Source: Burkholderiales bacterium
GTDB lineage: Bacteria; Pseudomonadota; Gammaproteobacteria; Burkholderiales; Burkholderiaceae_C
NCBI GenBank assembly: GCA_016703325.1
Contig: JADJCH010000003.1
Coordinates: 134,191 to 198,190 of the forward strand
Reading direction: 5' to 3'
DNA: 64,000 bases
Part shown: piece by piece, positions 33,444 to 43,003 of the stretch
Numbering within the stretch: the first letter of the stretch is position 1
Layout of the letters: each line of letters begins with the position of its first letter
The notes under the pieces: generated by a model
Told to the model about the DNA's origin: nothing
What the model saw: only the letters and a program-made list of their open reading frames with translations
The model's database searches: none
Translations under genes and position numbers: made by a program

Positions 33444-34415
33444 ATGAAATTGATTGTCATTGCCGCTGCTGCGGCCCTGCTGGCCACCGGCGCCTCGGCC
33501 CAGAGCTACCCGGACAAGCCCATCACCGTGGTGGTGCCCTTCGCCGCCGGCGGCCCGACCGACAAGGTGGCCCGTGACCTGGGTGTGGCCCTGGGTGCGG
33601 TGCTCAAGCAGACCGTCATCATCGACAACGTTGGCGGCGCGGGCGGCACGCTCGGTGCCACCAAGGTGGCCAAGGCGGCACCCGACGGCTACACCCTGCT
33701 GCTGCACCACATCGGCATGTCCACCTCGCCGGGCCTGTACCGCAAGCTGGCATTCAACACGCTGAACGACTTCGAGTACCTCGGCATGATCAACGACGTG
33801 CCGATGACCCTGATCGGCCGCCCCAGCCTGCCGGCCAGCAACTACGCCGAACTGCGCAAGTGGATCGATGCCAACAAGGGCAAGATCAACCTGGCCAATG
33901 CCGGCCTGGGCGCCGCCTCGCACCTCTGCGGCATGCTGTTCCAGCAGCAGGTGGGTGTGGACATGACCACCGTGCCCTACAAGGGCACCGCACCGGCGAT
34001 GAACGACCTGCTGGGCGGCCAGGTGGACATCATGTGCGACCAGACCACCAACACCACCAGCCAGATCGAGGCCGGCAAGGTGAAGGCCTACGCCGTCACC
34101 ACCCTCAAGCCCCTGAGCACACCGGCGCTGTCCAAGCTGCCCACCCTGGACAGCCAGGGTCTGAAGGGCTTCAACGTGAGCATCTGGCACGCCCTGTATG
34201 CCCCGAAGGGCACCCCGGCCGCCGTGGTGGAGAAGGTCAATTCGGCCCTGAAGACCGCCCTGAAGGACGCCGACTTCATCAAGAAGCAGGAAGCCCTGGG
34301 TGCCGTGGTGGTGACCGACGGACGCGTCAACCCGGCTGAACACAAGAAGTTCGTGGCCGCCGAGATCGAGAAGTGGGGCGCAGCCATCCGCGCTGCCAAC
34401 GTCTACGCGGACTGA
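33444..34415 (+). CDS. Bug/TctC-family periplasmic binding protein
   Basis: A 323-residue Bug-type receptor. The signal peptide ends ASAQS, the mature part starts YPDKPITVVVPFAAGGPTD, and the family motifs ANAGLGAASHL and PAAVVEKVNSALKTAL are present. These proteins bind carboxylates, often for a TctAB transporter, but no tctA or tctB is in the window, as for many orphan Bug genes in Burkholderiales. It sits in the same direction after the CoA-ligase gene, with a 160-bp gap, so a link with that pathway is possible. Confidence 0.9.
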   Translation: MKLIVIAAAAALLATGASAQSYPDKPITVVVPFAAGGPTDKVARDLGVALGAVLKQTVIIDNVGGAGGTLGATKVAKAAPDGYTLLLHHIGMSTSPGLYRKLAFNTLNDFEYLGMINDVPMTLIGRPSLPASNYAELRKWIDANKGKINLANAGLGAASHLCGMLFQQQVGVDMTTVPYKGTAPAMNDLLGGQVDIMCDQTTNTTSQIEAGKVKAYAVTTLKPLSTPALSKLPTLDSQGLKGFNVSIWHALYAPKGTPAAVVEKVNSALKTALKDADFIKKQEALGAVVVTDGRVNPAEHKKFVAAEIEKWGAAIRAANVYAD

Positions 34416-34434
34416 CGCACAACCGCCTCAGCTG

Positions 34435-34466
34435 CAACGCCGCACGCCGTGCGGCGTTGTCGTTTG
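34435..34466 (+). terminator. Terminator hairpin after the Bug-family gene
   Basis: CAACGCCGCAC (34435-34445), loop GCC, GTGCGGCGTTG (34449-34459), then TCGTTTG. The stem is 11 perfect pairs but the T-run is weak. It lies between convergent genes (Bug-family and dtd) and could serve both. Confidence 0.7.
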
Positions 34467-34480
34467 TGGAGGCCGGGGCC

Positions 34481-34921
34481 TCAGGCGATGCGCATCGGGA
34501 TCGTCACCGGCCCGTCGTTGACCAGGTGCACCTGCATGTCGGCGGCAAAGATGCCCGCTTCGACCCCCGGATGCTGCCGGCGCGCACAGGCCAGCACCGC
34601 CTCGTACAACGCCCTGCCCTGGTCGGGTGGGGCGGCAGCGCTGAAGCTGGGGCGGTTGCCGCCGCGCAGATCGGCGGCCAGCGTGAACTGGGAAACGATC
34701 AGCAGACCGCCGCGCACATCCTGCACGCTGCGGTTCATCTTGCCGGCCTCGTCACTGAAGATGCGCAGCTTGAGCAGCTTGGCGATGAACTTTTCGACCT
34801 GGGCCTGGCCATCGGCCGGTTCGCCGCAGACCAGCACCAGCAGGCCCGCACCGATGGCTCCAACCGCCTCGCCGGCCACCTCCACCCGGGCCTGGCTCAC
34901 ACGCTGAATCAACGCGATCAC
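34481..34921 (-). CDS. dtd: D-aminoacyl-tRNA deacylase
   Basis: Dtd removes D-amino acids wrongly attached to tRNA. The 146-residue length is normal. MIALIQRVSQARVEV opens the protein, LLIVSQFTLAADLRGGNRPSF contains the SQFT active-site motif (written here as SQFTLAAD), and VNDGPVTIPM holds the Gly-Pro motif that reads substrate chirality. It overlaps the CDF transporter gene by 4 bp (ATGA) and is second in that pair. Confidence 0.96.
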   Translation of the reverse strand: MIALIQRVSQARVEVAGEAVGAIGAGLLVLVCGEPADGQAQVEKFIAKLLKLRIFSDEAGKMNRSVQDVRGGLLIVSQFTLAADLRGGNRPSFSAAAPPDQGRALYEAVLACARRQHPGVEAGIFAADMQVHLVNDGPVTIPMRIA

Positions 34922-35835
34922 GCCGCTCCCCGGGGCAGGTCCTGCGGCTGGGTCTGCAGGAAATGCGCCTCCAGGTCCGCGGGCAGCAACTGGATCGTCG
35001 CCCGCAGTCCCGGAACCCCACGCATCAGATCGCGCTCCACCGCGTCCCGCAGCGCGGCAGCACGCCCCAACGACCAGCCCGCCGGCAGATGCATGTGCAG
35101 ATCGACGAAGCGGCGCTGACCAGCGCGGCGGGTGGTCACATGGTCAAAGCGCGTCACCTGCGCACCGAAGCGCGACAGCACACCGTCGATCTGCGCCTGC
35201 ACCTCGGGCTCGACCGCCTGGTCCATCAGCCCGGTGGCCGAGGCTCGCACCAGCGAGAAGCCCTCACGCAGGATGTTCAGCGCCACCGCAATGGCCAGCA
35301 GCGGGTCCAGCCAGATCCAGCCGGTGAAATGCACCGCAATCAGCCCCAGCACCACACCGGCCGAGGTCCAGACGTCGGTGAAGAGGTGGCGGGCATCGCC
35401 TTCCAGCGCCATCGAACGGTGCTGCCGCGCCTTGCGCAGCATCGCCCAGGCCAGCAGGCCATTCAGGATTGAGCTGATCACCGACAGCCCGAGGCCCAGT
35501 CCCAGCCCTTCGAGGGGCTGCGGATGCAGCCAGCGCTGTACCGCCGTCCAGATGATGGCCAGGGCTGCCACCAGGATCAGGACGCCCTCGAAGCCGCTGG
35601 AAAAATACTCCGCCTTGTGGTGCCCATAGGGGTGGTCATCGTCCGGCGGCTGAGCGGCCAGAGTCACCATCGCCAGCGCAAAAATCGCCCCGGCCAGATT
35701 GACCAGCGACTCCAACGCATCCGAGAGCAGGCTCACGGAGCCGGTCAGCCACCAGGCCCCGGTCTTCAGGACGATGGTCGTGACGGCCACCGTCACCGAG
35801 AGCTTCAGATAGGACTTCACCTGCATGGGCAACAT
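34918..35835 (-). CDS. Cation diffusion facilitator family transporter
   Basis: A 305-residue CDF exporter for divalent metals, in exchange for protons. Six membrane segments are predicted in the first 200 residues. Metal-site residues are in SDALESLVNLAG (segment 2) and GDARHLFTDVWTS (segment 5); the latter keeps the HxxxD pattern. DDDHPYGHHKAEYF is the cytoplasmic loop typical of FieF-like members. The C-terminal domain spans about 205-290. The metal (Zn, Fe, Mn or Co) cannot be fixed from sequence. It is upstream of dtd with an ATGA overlap. Confidence 0.9.
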   Translation of the reverse strand: MLPMQVKSYLKLSVTVAVTTIVLKTGAWWLTGSVSLLSDALESLVNLAGAIFALAMVTLAAQPPDDDHPYGHHKAEYFSSGFEGVLILVAALAIIWTAVQRWLHPQPLEGLGLGLGLSVISSILNGLLAWAMLRKARQHRSMALEGDARHLFTDVWTSAGVVLGLIAVHFTGWIWLDPLLAIAVALNILREGFSLVRASATGLMDQAVEPEVQAQIDGVLSRFGAQVTRFDHVTTRRAGQRRFVDLHMHLPAGWSLGRAAALRDAVERDLMRGVPGLRATIQLLPADLEAHFLQTQPQDLPRGAA

Positions 35836-35922
35836 TGTCGCGCGCCAGCGCTGCCCTGCCGGTTCGCCTCCGGCCGGAGACGGTTCACCGGACCCTTGTA
35901 CCCGGCGCTCCTGCCGCCAGGC

Positions 35923-36820
35923 TCAGCGGGCGCGCCCCCGCCTGTGCCGACGCCACCCCAGCACGCCCAGGCCCCCGAGCATCAAGGCCAGGCTGCCGGG
36001 CTCCGGTACCGCAGTGGAGAACACGTCCCCGTCCGCCACCAGCCAGGCGGCGGCGGTGTTGGCCGGCGCTGCTTGCCGTGGACTCGATCACATCCATGAT
36101 GCCGTCGTTGGTCTGCAGATACAGCGCCCAGGTGCCGCTGCCGACCTCCGGATCGTCGGTCACCGTGGTTCCGGTCCACAACGCATCGGTGCTGATCCGG
36201 CGGAACGTGAGGCCACTGTCTCCGTGGGTCAGGTCCACCAACTGGGCGGTGTTGTAGAAGCCGCCCAACACCATGTTGGACTGCTGCACCGAAGGAGAAG
36301 TCAATCCGTAGGTGCCGTCCAGGTAGTCCACGCCGGCTGTGTCTGCATGCGCCCGCAAGCCGAGGTTCACGGAGTACATGTAGCCCAGTTCGTTGCTGTG
36401 CTGGCTGTGGTTGATGCCGTAGTCGGCCGCACCGATGTAATAGTCGGACAGACTGCCGTAGGTGAAATTGGGTGGATTCGCCAAGGTGCTGGCTGGCAAG
36501 CGCCAGGTGGTCACACCGTACAACCCACCACCGGCGTTGACGCTGCCGCTCAACCAGGCCTGCGTGGCCGTCCAGGTCATCGCGCCAAAGCTGCCGGCAG
36601 CCTGACCGCTGCTGTAGGCATGGTTGGCGTCGGCCAGCCAGGTGATGCCCAGCACATTGTCGTAGTACGCCTCGAAACCGTTGGCAGCGTTGCCGTCCGC
36701 ATCGCGCCCCTGCAGGGACGCCTGCGCCGCTCCGGCCGCAAAGAGAGCGGCACCGATCCACAGCATCCGGCCCCAGGCACCGCGGCCAGGGCAGGTGAGT
36801 CTTTCCGTACTGGGTCTCAT
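35923..36820 (-). CDS. PEP-CTERM protein with DUF1566-like domain (frameshifted as given)
   Basis: A secreted protein. MRPSTERLTCPGRGAWGRML leads to a signal peptide ending AAQAS. The middle has NVLGITWLADANHAYSSG, GGLYGVTTWRLPAST and LQTNDGIMDVIES, the pattern of DUF1566-like surface proteins. The frame breaks near 36061-36085; dropping one base (for example an A in GCAAGC) restores NTAAAWLVADGDVFSTAV and the PEP-CTERM tag PEPGSLALMLGGLGVLGWRR before the stop at 35923. An ATG at 36832 is another start. Sorting needs an exosortase not present here. Confidence 0.75.
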
Positions 36821-36959
36821 GTCCGCGTCCATCGCATCCGTCGCAAAGGACGCAGGCTAGCAGGAGTCGCAGAACTCGAACCGCACAAAATCACGGTCTC
36901 CTGCCCCTGTTTGCTCGCAAAGCGGTGGGACGGAAACAGGGCAGGCCAGCCCCGCTGGA

Positions 36960-38240
36960 TCAGGTCAGGGTGACCCGTGCAAACCTGCGCTTGCCCACCT
37001 GGACGACAAAGCTGCCCGCCGCGACCTTCAGCCCCTTGTCACTGACCACCGCAGCGTCGATGCGCACGCCGCCGCCGTCGATCAGGCGGTTGGCCTCGCT
37101 GCTGGAAGGCGCCAGCCCGGCCGCCTTCAGCAGCGCGCCGATGCCCAGCGGCGCACCCGTCAGGCTGACCTCCGGAATGTCGTCCGGGATGCCGCCCTTG
37201 GACCGGTTGGCGAAGTCCTGCTCGGCCGCATCCGCCGCCGCCGCGCTGTGGAAGCGCGTGGTGATCTCCTTGGCCAGCGCCACCTTGGCGTCCTTCGGGT
37301 TGCGCCCGGCGGCCACCTCGGCCCGCAGCACATCGATCTGTGCCTGCGAACGGAAGCTCAGCAAGGTGTAGTAGGTCCACATCAGCTCGTCGCTGACCGA
37401 CAGGATCTTGGCGAACATGTCGTTGGCCGGCTCGCTGATGCCGATGTAGTTGTTCTTGGACTTGGACATCTTCTCGATGCCGTCCAGCCCCACCAGCAGC
37501 GGCATGGTCAGGATGCACTGCGGTTCCTGGCCGTACTCCTGCTGCAGGTGGCGGCCCATCAGCAGGTTGAACTTCTGGTCGGTGCCGCCCAGCTCCAGGT
37601 CCGACTTCAGCGCCACCGAGTCGTAGCCCTGCATCAGCGGGTAGAGGAACTCATGCACCGCGATGGGCGTGCCGGCCTTGAAGCGGTCGTGGAAGTCGTT
37701 GCGCTCCATCATGCGTGCCACGGTGTAGCGGCTGGCCAGCTGGATCATGCCGCGCGCGCCCAGCGGATCGCTCCATTCGGAGTTGTAGCGGATCTCGGTG
37801 CGGGCCGGGTCCAGCACCAGGCTGGCCTGGCGGTAGTAGGTTTCGGCGTTGGCCTTGATCTGCTCGGCCGTGAGTGGCGGGCGGGTGCTGTTGCGCCCGG
37901 ACGGGTCACCGATCATCGAGGTGAAGTCGCCGATCAGGAAGATCACCGTGTGCCCCAGGTCCTGCAACTGGCGCAGCTTGTTGAGCACCACGGTGTGGCC
38001 CAGGTGAATGTCCGGCGCCGTGGGGTCCAGCCCCAGCTTGATGCGCAGCGGCTGCCCGCTGGCCTCGCTGCGCTGCAGCTTGCGGATCCAGTCGGCCTGC
38101 GGCAGCAGTTCCTCGCAGCCGCGCAGGGTGACGTCCAAACCCTTGCGGACGGCATCGCTGAGCTCCGCGCCGGCCGGGGACTCCCCGCCCTGCGCTGTCA
38201 AGACGGGGGAATCAGGAAAGGCGGTCGGCAGTTGGGCCAT
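36960..38240 (-). CDS. tyrS: Tyrosyl-tRNA synthetase
   Basis: TyrS (426 residues) charges tRNA-Tyr. The class I HIGH-like motif is HLGH in TAPDIHLGHTVVLNKL, the KMSKS motif appears exactly in GIEKMSKSKNNYIG, and a C-terminal S4 RNA-binding domain starts near 360. It belongs to the TyrRS-1/TyrZ-type lineage common in Burkholderiales. It is divergent from the M23 peptidase gene, the usual order in this group. Confidence 0.97.
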   Translation of the reverse strand: MAQLPTAFPDSPVLTAQGGESPAGAELSDAVRKGLDVTLRGCEELLPQADWIRKLQRSEASGQPLRIKLGLDPTAPDIHLGHTVVLNKLRQLQDLGHTVIFLIGDFTSMIGDPSGRNSTRPPLTAEQIKANAETYYRQASLVLDPARTEIRYNSEWSDPLGARGMIQLASRYTVARMMERNDFHDRFKAGTPIAVHEFLYPLMQGYDSVALKSDLELGGTDQKFNLLMGRHLQQEYGQEPQCILTMPLLVGLDGIEKMSKSKNNYIGISEPANDMFAKILSVSDELMWTYYTLLSFRSQAQIDVLRAEVAAGRNPKDAKVALAKEITTRFHSAAAADAAEQDFANRSKGGIPDDIPEVSLTGAPLGIGALLKAAGLAPSSSEANRLIDGGGVRIDAAVVSDKGLKVAAGSFVVQVGKRRFARVTLT

Positions 38241-38485
38241 GTCAAGCGATACAGGTTATTACGGTCGTAACTTTGGCACGCATCGTTATACTCGCGCGGC
38301 CGTCAGCGGTCGGATCAGAGCTGAGGATTCTAGAGGCAGGGCCCGAGGCCCCCTCCGGCACACCTCAGGTCCGATCCGATGCGGCACACCGACGTCGACC
38401 TGCGCCCGTGGCGCCTGAAGGGTCGGCAGCAAAGTCAACGCGACTGCTCGTTCCCACGTCTGTCGCACCAGCAGTTGTTCAGACC

Positions 38486-39881
38486 TTGTTGATCCACGAC
38501 CTGGCCCCCTGGCGCGCCGCAGCCGCGCAGGCCGAACTGAAGCCTTGCGGCAGCACCCGCGTGCCGTCAGCGGCAACGGTCCTGACCCTGCTGCTCGGCA
38601 CGGGCGTCACCGCCTTCGGCGTCGCCCCCTCACCATGCTCGACCCCAGCCCGGCGCCCACCCAGCTGATCAGCCAGGAGGTTCAGGCGGTCGCCGTGCCA
38701 TCCCAGCTGGAGGCGCTGGAGACGTTCAGCCTGGCGCTGCACCGCAACGACCTCACCCGCGGCTCCGATACGGCCGAATCGCTGCTGCAGCGCCTGGGGG
38801 TGAACGACCCCGAGGCAGCCCGGTTCCTGCGGGAGGATGTGCTGGCCCGCCAGATCCTGACCGGCCGCGTGGGCAAGCGGGTGCAGGTGCGCAGCGAGTC
38901 CGCCCCTGGCGGCGGCCAGCTGCTGGAGATGATCGTGCGCGGACCCGCCGCGGGCGGCGACGATGCGGCCCTGCATTTCACCCGCACGACCCTGCGCCGG
39001 ACCGCCGAAGGCTCGCTTCCTCCAGCGAGCAGGTGGCACTGCAGCACCAGCCGATGCTGGGCTCCGGGCGCATCGAAAGCAGCCTGTTTGCCGCCGCGGA
39101 CGAGGCGATGCTGCCGGACGCGGTGACGATCCAGCTGGCCGAAATCTTCGGTGCCGACATCGACTTCCGGCGCGAGCTGCGCAAGGGCGACAGCTTCAGC
39201 GTGGTCTATGACCAGCCCACCGCGGATGGCGAGCCGGTGACCTGGACGTCGGGCAGCGGCCGGGTGCTGGCGGCGCGCTTCGTCAACCAGGGCAAGGCGC
39301 ATGAGGCCATCTGGTTCCAGGACGGCGATCAGCGCGGCAGCTACTTCGGCCCGGACGGCAACAGCAAGCTGCGCATGTTCCTGTCTTCCCCGCTGGCCTT
39401 CTCGCGGGTGACCTCCGGTTTCGCGATGCGTTTTCACCCCATCCAGAAGACCTGGCGCGCTCACCTGGGGGTGGACTACGCCGCACCCACCGGCACGCCG
39501 GTGCGCTCGATCGGTGATGGCGTGGTCGAGTTTGCCGGGGTGCAGAACGGCTATGGCAACGTGGTGATCGTGCGCCACAACGCCGAGCGCAGCACCGTCT
39601 ATGCCCACCTGAGCCGCATCGGCGTGAAACGCGGTGAGCGCGTCGGCCAGGGCAGCACGGTGGGTGCGGTGGGCTCCACCGGCTGGGCCACCGGGCCGCA
39701 CCTGCACTTCGAGTTCAAGATCGACGGCCGTCAGGTGGATCCGGTCAAGATGGCCCGGGCCTCCGAGACGGTGCAGCTGGCTGCGGCCGCCCGGCCGCGC
39801 TTTCAGGAGGCCGCCACTGTGGCCATGGGACGGCTTGATTCGGCCAGCCGGCAGGGTGTGGCCCTGGCCCGGATGGAGTGA
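38486..39881 (+). CDS. M23-family cell-wall metallopeptidase (two frameshifts as given)
   Basis: A membrane-anchored or periplasmic peptidoglycan peptidase. An N-terminal membrane segment, AATVLTLLLGTGVTAFGVA, is in one frame. A middle part starting LTMLDPSPAPTQLISQEVQ is in a second, and the catalytic end in a third. The first break is at CCCCC 38625-38629 (six C repairs it), the second near 39011-39020 (one T repairs it). The LytM domain has HLGVDYAAPTGTPV and GPHLHFEFKI with the zinc His and Asp residues. The true start is unclear; TTG 38486 is my best guess. It overlaps anmK by 4 bp. Confidence 0.8.
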
Positions 39882-41008
39882 GTCTGGCCGAGGAGCTCTT
39901 CATCGGCCTGATGTCCGGCACCTCGCTGGACGGGGTCGATGGGGTTGTGGCCCGGTTCTCAGCCGAAGGCGGCTGGATCGGGGTTGTGGGCGAAGCAAGT
40001 CGCCCCTTCCCCGACAGCCTGCGCCGTGACCTGCTGGCGTTGCAGCAGTCCGGGCCGGATGAACTGCATCGAGCTGCCTTGGTGGCCAACACCCTGGCCC
40101 TGCTGTCGGCCCAGGTGGTCGAGGACCTGCTCCAGCGCTGTGCCTTGCCGCGAAGTGCCCTGCAGGCCGTCGGCAGCCACGGTCAGACCGTGCGGCACCA
40201 GCCCGGCCAGCACGACGGCATCGGCTACACCCTGCAGTTGAATCAGCCGGCGCTGCTGGCCGAACGCACAGGTATTGACGTGATCGCCGATTTCCGCAGT
40301 CGCGACGTGGCGGCGGGCGGCCAGGGCGCCCCACTGGTGCCGCCCTTTCATCAGGCCGTGTTCGGTGGCCACAATGGCCGCAGGGTCGTGGTCAACATCG
40401 GCGGCATCAGCAACCTCACCGTGCTGGACGGTGCATCAGGCCCCATTGGCTTCGATTGCGGCCCCGGCAATGCGCTGCTGGATGCGCTCGCCCAGCAGCA
40501 CCTGGGACAGCCCTACGACGCCGCCGGTGCCTGGTCGGCCGGGGGAACGGTGCACCCTGCCCTGTTGCAGCTCCTGCTGGCCGAGCCCTTCCTCGGCCTG
40601 CCGCCGCCCAAGAGCACCGGCCGGGACCTGTTCAATCCTGCCTGGCTGACCCACCACCTGGCGAGGCTGTCCAGCCCGCCGGCGCCCCAGGACCTGCAGG
40701 CCACGCTCTGTGAATTCACGGCCACATGCATCGCCCGGGACGTCCAGCGCCATGCCAGCGGCGGCACGGAACTGCTGGTCTGCGGCGGCGGCGCCTTCAA
40801 CACCGACCTGCTGCACCGTCTTGGGCGGCAGCTGCCGGGCTGCCGCATCGCCGACACCGGCTGCGCAGGGCTGCCGCCCCTGCAGGTGGAAGCCGCGGCC
40901 TTTGCCTGGCTGGCCCGTCAGCACTGTCACCGTGAAACCGCCAGTTGGCCCTGCGTCACGGGCGCGCGCGGACCGCGCATCCTCGGCGCCTGCTATCCGG
41001 CGGCCTGA
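39878..41008 (+). CDS. anmK: Anhydro-N-acetylmuramic acid kinase
   Basis: AnmK (376 residues) phosphorylates and opens anhydro-MurNAc in peptidoglycan recycling. FIGLMSGTSLDGVDGVV is the ATP-binding start, and VGSHGQTVRHQP, VVNIGGISNLTVLDG and FDCGPGNALLDA are family motifs. The GTG start overlaps the M23 peptidase stop (GTGA), so cell-wall cutting and recycling genes are coupled. It ends before a shared terminator with erpA. Confidence 0.95.
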   Translation: MSLAEELFIGLMSGTSLDGVDGVVARFSAEGGWIGVVGEASRPFPDSLRRDLLALQQSGPDELHRAALVANTLALLSAQVVEDLLQRCALPRSALQAVGSHGQTVRHQPGQHDGIGYTLQLNQPALLAERTGIDVIADFRSRDVAAGGQGAPLVPPFHQAVFGGHNGRRVVVNIGGISNLTVLDGASGPIGFDCGPGNALLDALAQQHLGQPYDAAGAWSAGGTVHPALLQLLLAEPFLGLPPPKSTGRDLFNPAWLTHHLARLSSPPAPQDLQATLCEFTATCIARDVQRHASGGTELLVCGGGAFNTDLLHRLGRQLPGCRIADTGCAGLPPLQVEAAAFAWLARQHCHRETASWPCVTGARGPRILGACYPAA

Positions 41009-41052
41009 TCCTTCCGCCCATCTGCCATCTGCTCTGCCCGGCGCATACGCAA

Positions 41053-41077
41053 CAAAGCCGCCCGTCGGGCGGCTTTG
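41053..41077. terminator. Bidirectional terminator between anmK and erpA
   Basis: CAAAGCCGCCC-GTC-GGGCGGCTTTG, 11-bp perfect arms with a run of A before and T after. It sits between convergent genes and suits both strands, although the T-run is only three bases long. Confidence 0.8.
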
Positions 41078-41101
41078 CATGGAGACAAGCGGCACTCGAA
41101 C

Positions 41102-41467
41102 TCAGGTCGAGAAGCTGGAGCCGCAGCCGCAGGTGGTGGTGGCGTTCGGATTGCGGATCACGAATTGCGCGCCCTGCAGATCTTCCTTGTAGTCGATCTC
41201 GGCGCCCACCAGGTACTGCAGGCTCATCGCGTCGATCAGCAGCGAGACCCCGTTCTTGGTCATCTGGGTGTCGTCATCGTTCACCACCTCATCGAAGGTG
41301 AAACCGTACTGGAATCCCGAGCAGCCGCCGCCCTGGACGAACACGCGCAGCTTCAGGTCGGGGTTGCCTTCTTCGGCCACCAGATCGGCCACCTTGGCTG
41401 CCGCGCTGTCGGTGAAGAGGATGGGGGCGGGCATCTCGGTCTGGATGGCTTCAGCCACGGCGCTCAT
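41102..41467 (-). CDS. erpA: Iron-sulfur cluster insertion protein ErpA
   Basis: An A-type iron-sulfur carrier that delivers clusters to target enzymes. The 121-residue protein has the three conserved cysteines: GGGCSGFQYGF, then CGCGSSF at the C-terminus. The ATG at 41467 is used; the two codons before it are unlikely. Neighbours (bactofilin, DUF6776, rpsI-rplM) are standard for Burkholderiales. Confidence 0.95.
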   Translation of the reverse strand: MSAVAEAIQTEMPAPILFTDSAAAKVADLVAEEGNPDLKLRVFVQGGGCSGFQYGFTFDEVVNDDDTQMTKNGVSLLIDAMSLQYLVGAEIDYKEDLQGAQFVIRNPNATTTCGCGSSFST

Positions 41468-41534
41468 GCACAAAACTCCTGTTGACGCGGGTCGTCGAGG
41501 GTCACCCGCAGCCGGTCGGATCTTCCGATCGGGT

Positions 41535-41954
41535 TCACTTCTTGTCGTTGCCGGCAGCCAACAGCTTCAAGGCGGGCTTGTCTTCCAGCGCTGCCGCAGA
41601 GGCCTGGGTCAGCCGCTGCAGAGCGCCTTCGATGGTGGCCCCCTGGTGCATTTCGAGCGACTCGTAACGCACATCACCCTGAATCAGGGCCTTGGGCTGC
41701 AACTCCAGCAGGTGATTGGATTCGACCGGTCCGATCACCGTTCCGTTGATGATGACATGACCGGCCTTTACCGTACCAGTGACCCTGGCTTTCTCGCTGA
41801 TCACCAGGATGCTGGTGTCGTTCGCATTGGCCACCACATCGCCCTGCACTTCCCCGTCGATACGCAGCCCGTCGGAGAACCGCAGCGTGCCCTGCACGAC
41901 CGTGCCTTCGCCGATCAGGCTGCGGATCGAGGGCTGTTTCTTGGAGGAGAACAT
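41535..41954 (-). CDS. Bactofilin family cytoskeletal protein
   Basis: A 139-residue bactofilin (DUF583), a polymer-forming beta-helix protein at the membrane, linked to cell shape and wall enzymes. The core is about residues 15-110, with repeated Gly-rich strands such as IDGEVQGDVVA, VTGTVKAGHVIINGTVIGPV and LIQGDVRYESLEM. Short disordered ends flank it. The M23 peptidase and anmK close by fit a role in wall shaping. Confidence 0.93.
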   Translation of the reverse strand: MFSSKKQPSIRSLIGEGTVVQGTLRFSDGLRIDGEVQGDVVANANDTSILVISEKARVTGTVKAGHVIINGTVIGPVESNHLLELQPKALIQGDVRYESLEMHQGATIEGALQRLTQASAAALEDKPALKLLAAGNDKK

Positions 41955-42078
41955 GACAGAGGCTTCCTGTAGATGAAATGAGGAAAATCGGAGTCAGGCG
42001 CACGACGGCCCAGCCGGAAGCCGGGCCGTCGGTCGAGCAAGGGGGAAGGTCTGATGGACCGGTTGAATGGGACTCGGC

Positions 42079-42792
42079 TCACAGCCGCACGACCTCGCTG
42101 GCCTGCACCTTCCCGCCGCTGTCAAGCACCTTGATTTCCACCTGTTTTACCACGGCGTCAGCAGGGTAGTCGACCACGCCTTCCAGGCGTTGATACTGTT
42201 TCATGTTGATGCTAGCGCCACCGGAAGCGGGCGTGAGCGTCCAGCTTCGACCCGCCTGGGTGCCGGTCAGGACCAGTTCGTAGCGCCCGTTGAAGCCACC
42301 GGAGCGACCAGCCGCAGGCATCAGCAGGCCCTGGTAACGCAGGCGCCCCGCCCCTTCCGGTGTGGCCTGCATGCCACGCAGAGACAGCAGCTTGTTGCCC
42401 GTGGTGGAAGGCATGAGCTTCTCGAAGAACGCCAGATCCCGGGTCAGCGCCAGGTTCTCCGCCTCCAGGGCCTTGACCCGTGCGCCCAGGCTCTCCTGGG
42501 CGGTGCGTTCGGTCTTCAGCAGGCTGTCGGCAGAGTTGGCGATCGACACCGCCCGTTCATGTTCCTCGCGCAGCCGGCCGAGTTCTTCGCGGGCAGATTG
42601 CAGCTCCGACTGGGCGTTGCGGTCCAAGCCGGCAATGTCCCGCCCGAACTCGAAGGCCCACAGCGCCAACGCGCCGGAGAAACCCAGCGCCAGGGCAATG
42701 ACCGCCCACCGCAGGGGCCAGGGCAGCCGGCTTCGCACCGTGACTCGGGGGGCAGTGACCGACAGACGACGACGTAACAGCTTCCAGCGCAT
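42079..42792 (-). CDS. DUF6776-type bitopic membrane protein
   Basis: A 237-residue conserved Burkholderiales protein. A basic cytoplasmic start is followed by one membrane segment (about 28-48, WAVIALALGFSGALALWAF), a coiled coil (about 58-125, heptads with Leu/Ala/Glu) and a C-terminal beta-rich domain with GRYELVLTGTQAGR. No enzyme motif is seen. It lies beside the bactofilin gene, in the same direction, so a role in envelope organisation is possible but unproven. Confidence 0.8.
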   Translation of the reverse strand: MRWKLLRRRLSVTAPRVTVRSRLPWPLRWAVIALALGFSGALALWAFEFGRDIAGLDRNAQSELQSAREELGRLREEHERAVSIANSADSLLKTERTAQESLGARVKALEAENLALTRDLAFFEKLMPSTTGNKLLSLRGMQATPEGAGRLRYQGLLMPAAGRSGGFNGRYELVLTGTQAGRSWTLTPASGGASINMKQYQRLEGVVDYPADAVVKQVEIKVLDSGGKVQASEVVRL

Positions 42793-42916
42793 CCGATCGT
42801 TCCGGTGACGTTCAGGAAAGTCGGCACCCTACACCAGCGGCAGTGCGCCCAACCTGATCTGCATGAAGCAACGATGCGCTCCGCAGAAACAGGAACCAAG
42901 AAACAGGGGCCAAGAA

Positions 42917-42947
42917 GCAAAAAGGCCGGTGCAACCGGCACCGGCCT
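42917..42947 (-). terminator. Intrinsic terminator after rpsI
   Basis: Read on the minus strand: GGCCGGTG, a seven-base loop, CACCGGCC, then TTTTTG. It lies 57 bp beyond the rpsI stop and likely ends the rplM-rpsI transcript. Confidence 0.85.
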
Positions 42948-43003
42948 CCCGACCGCAAGGGATCGACGGCCCCACCCCCCGCAGGCGGCAGGAACCCGTC
43001 CGA

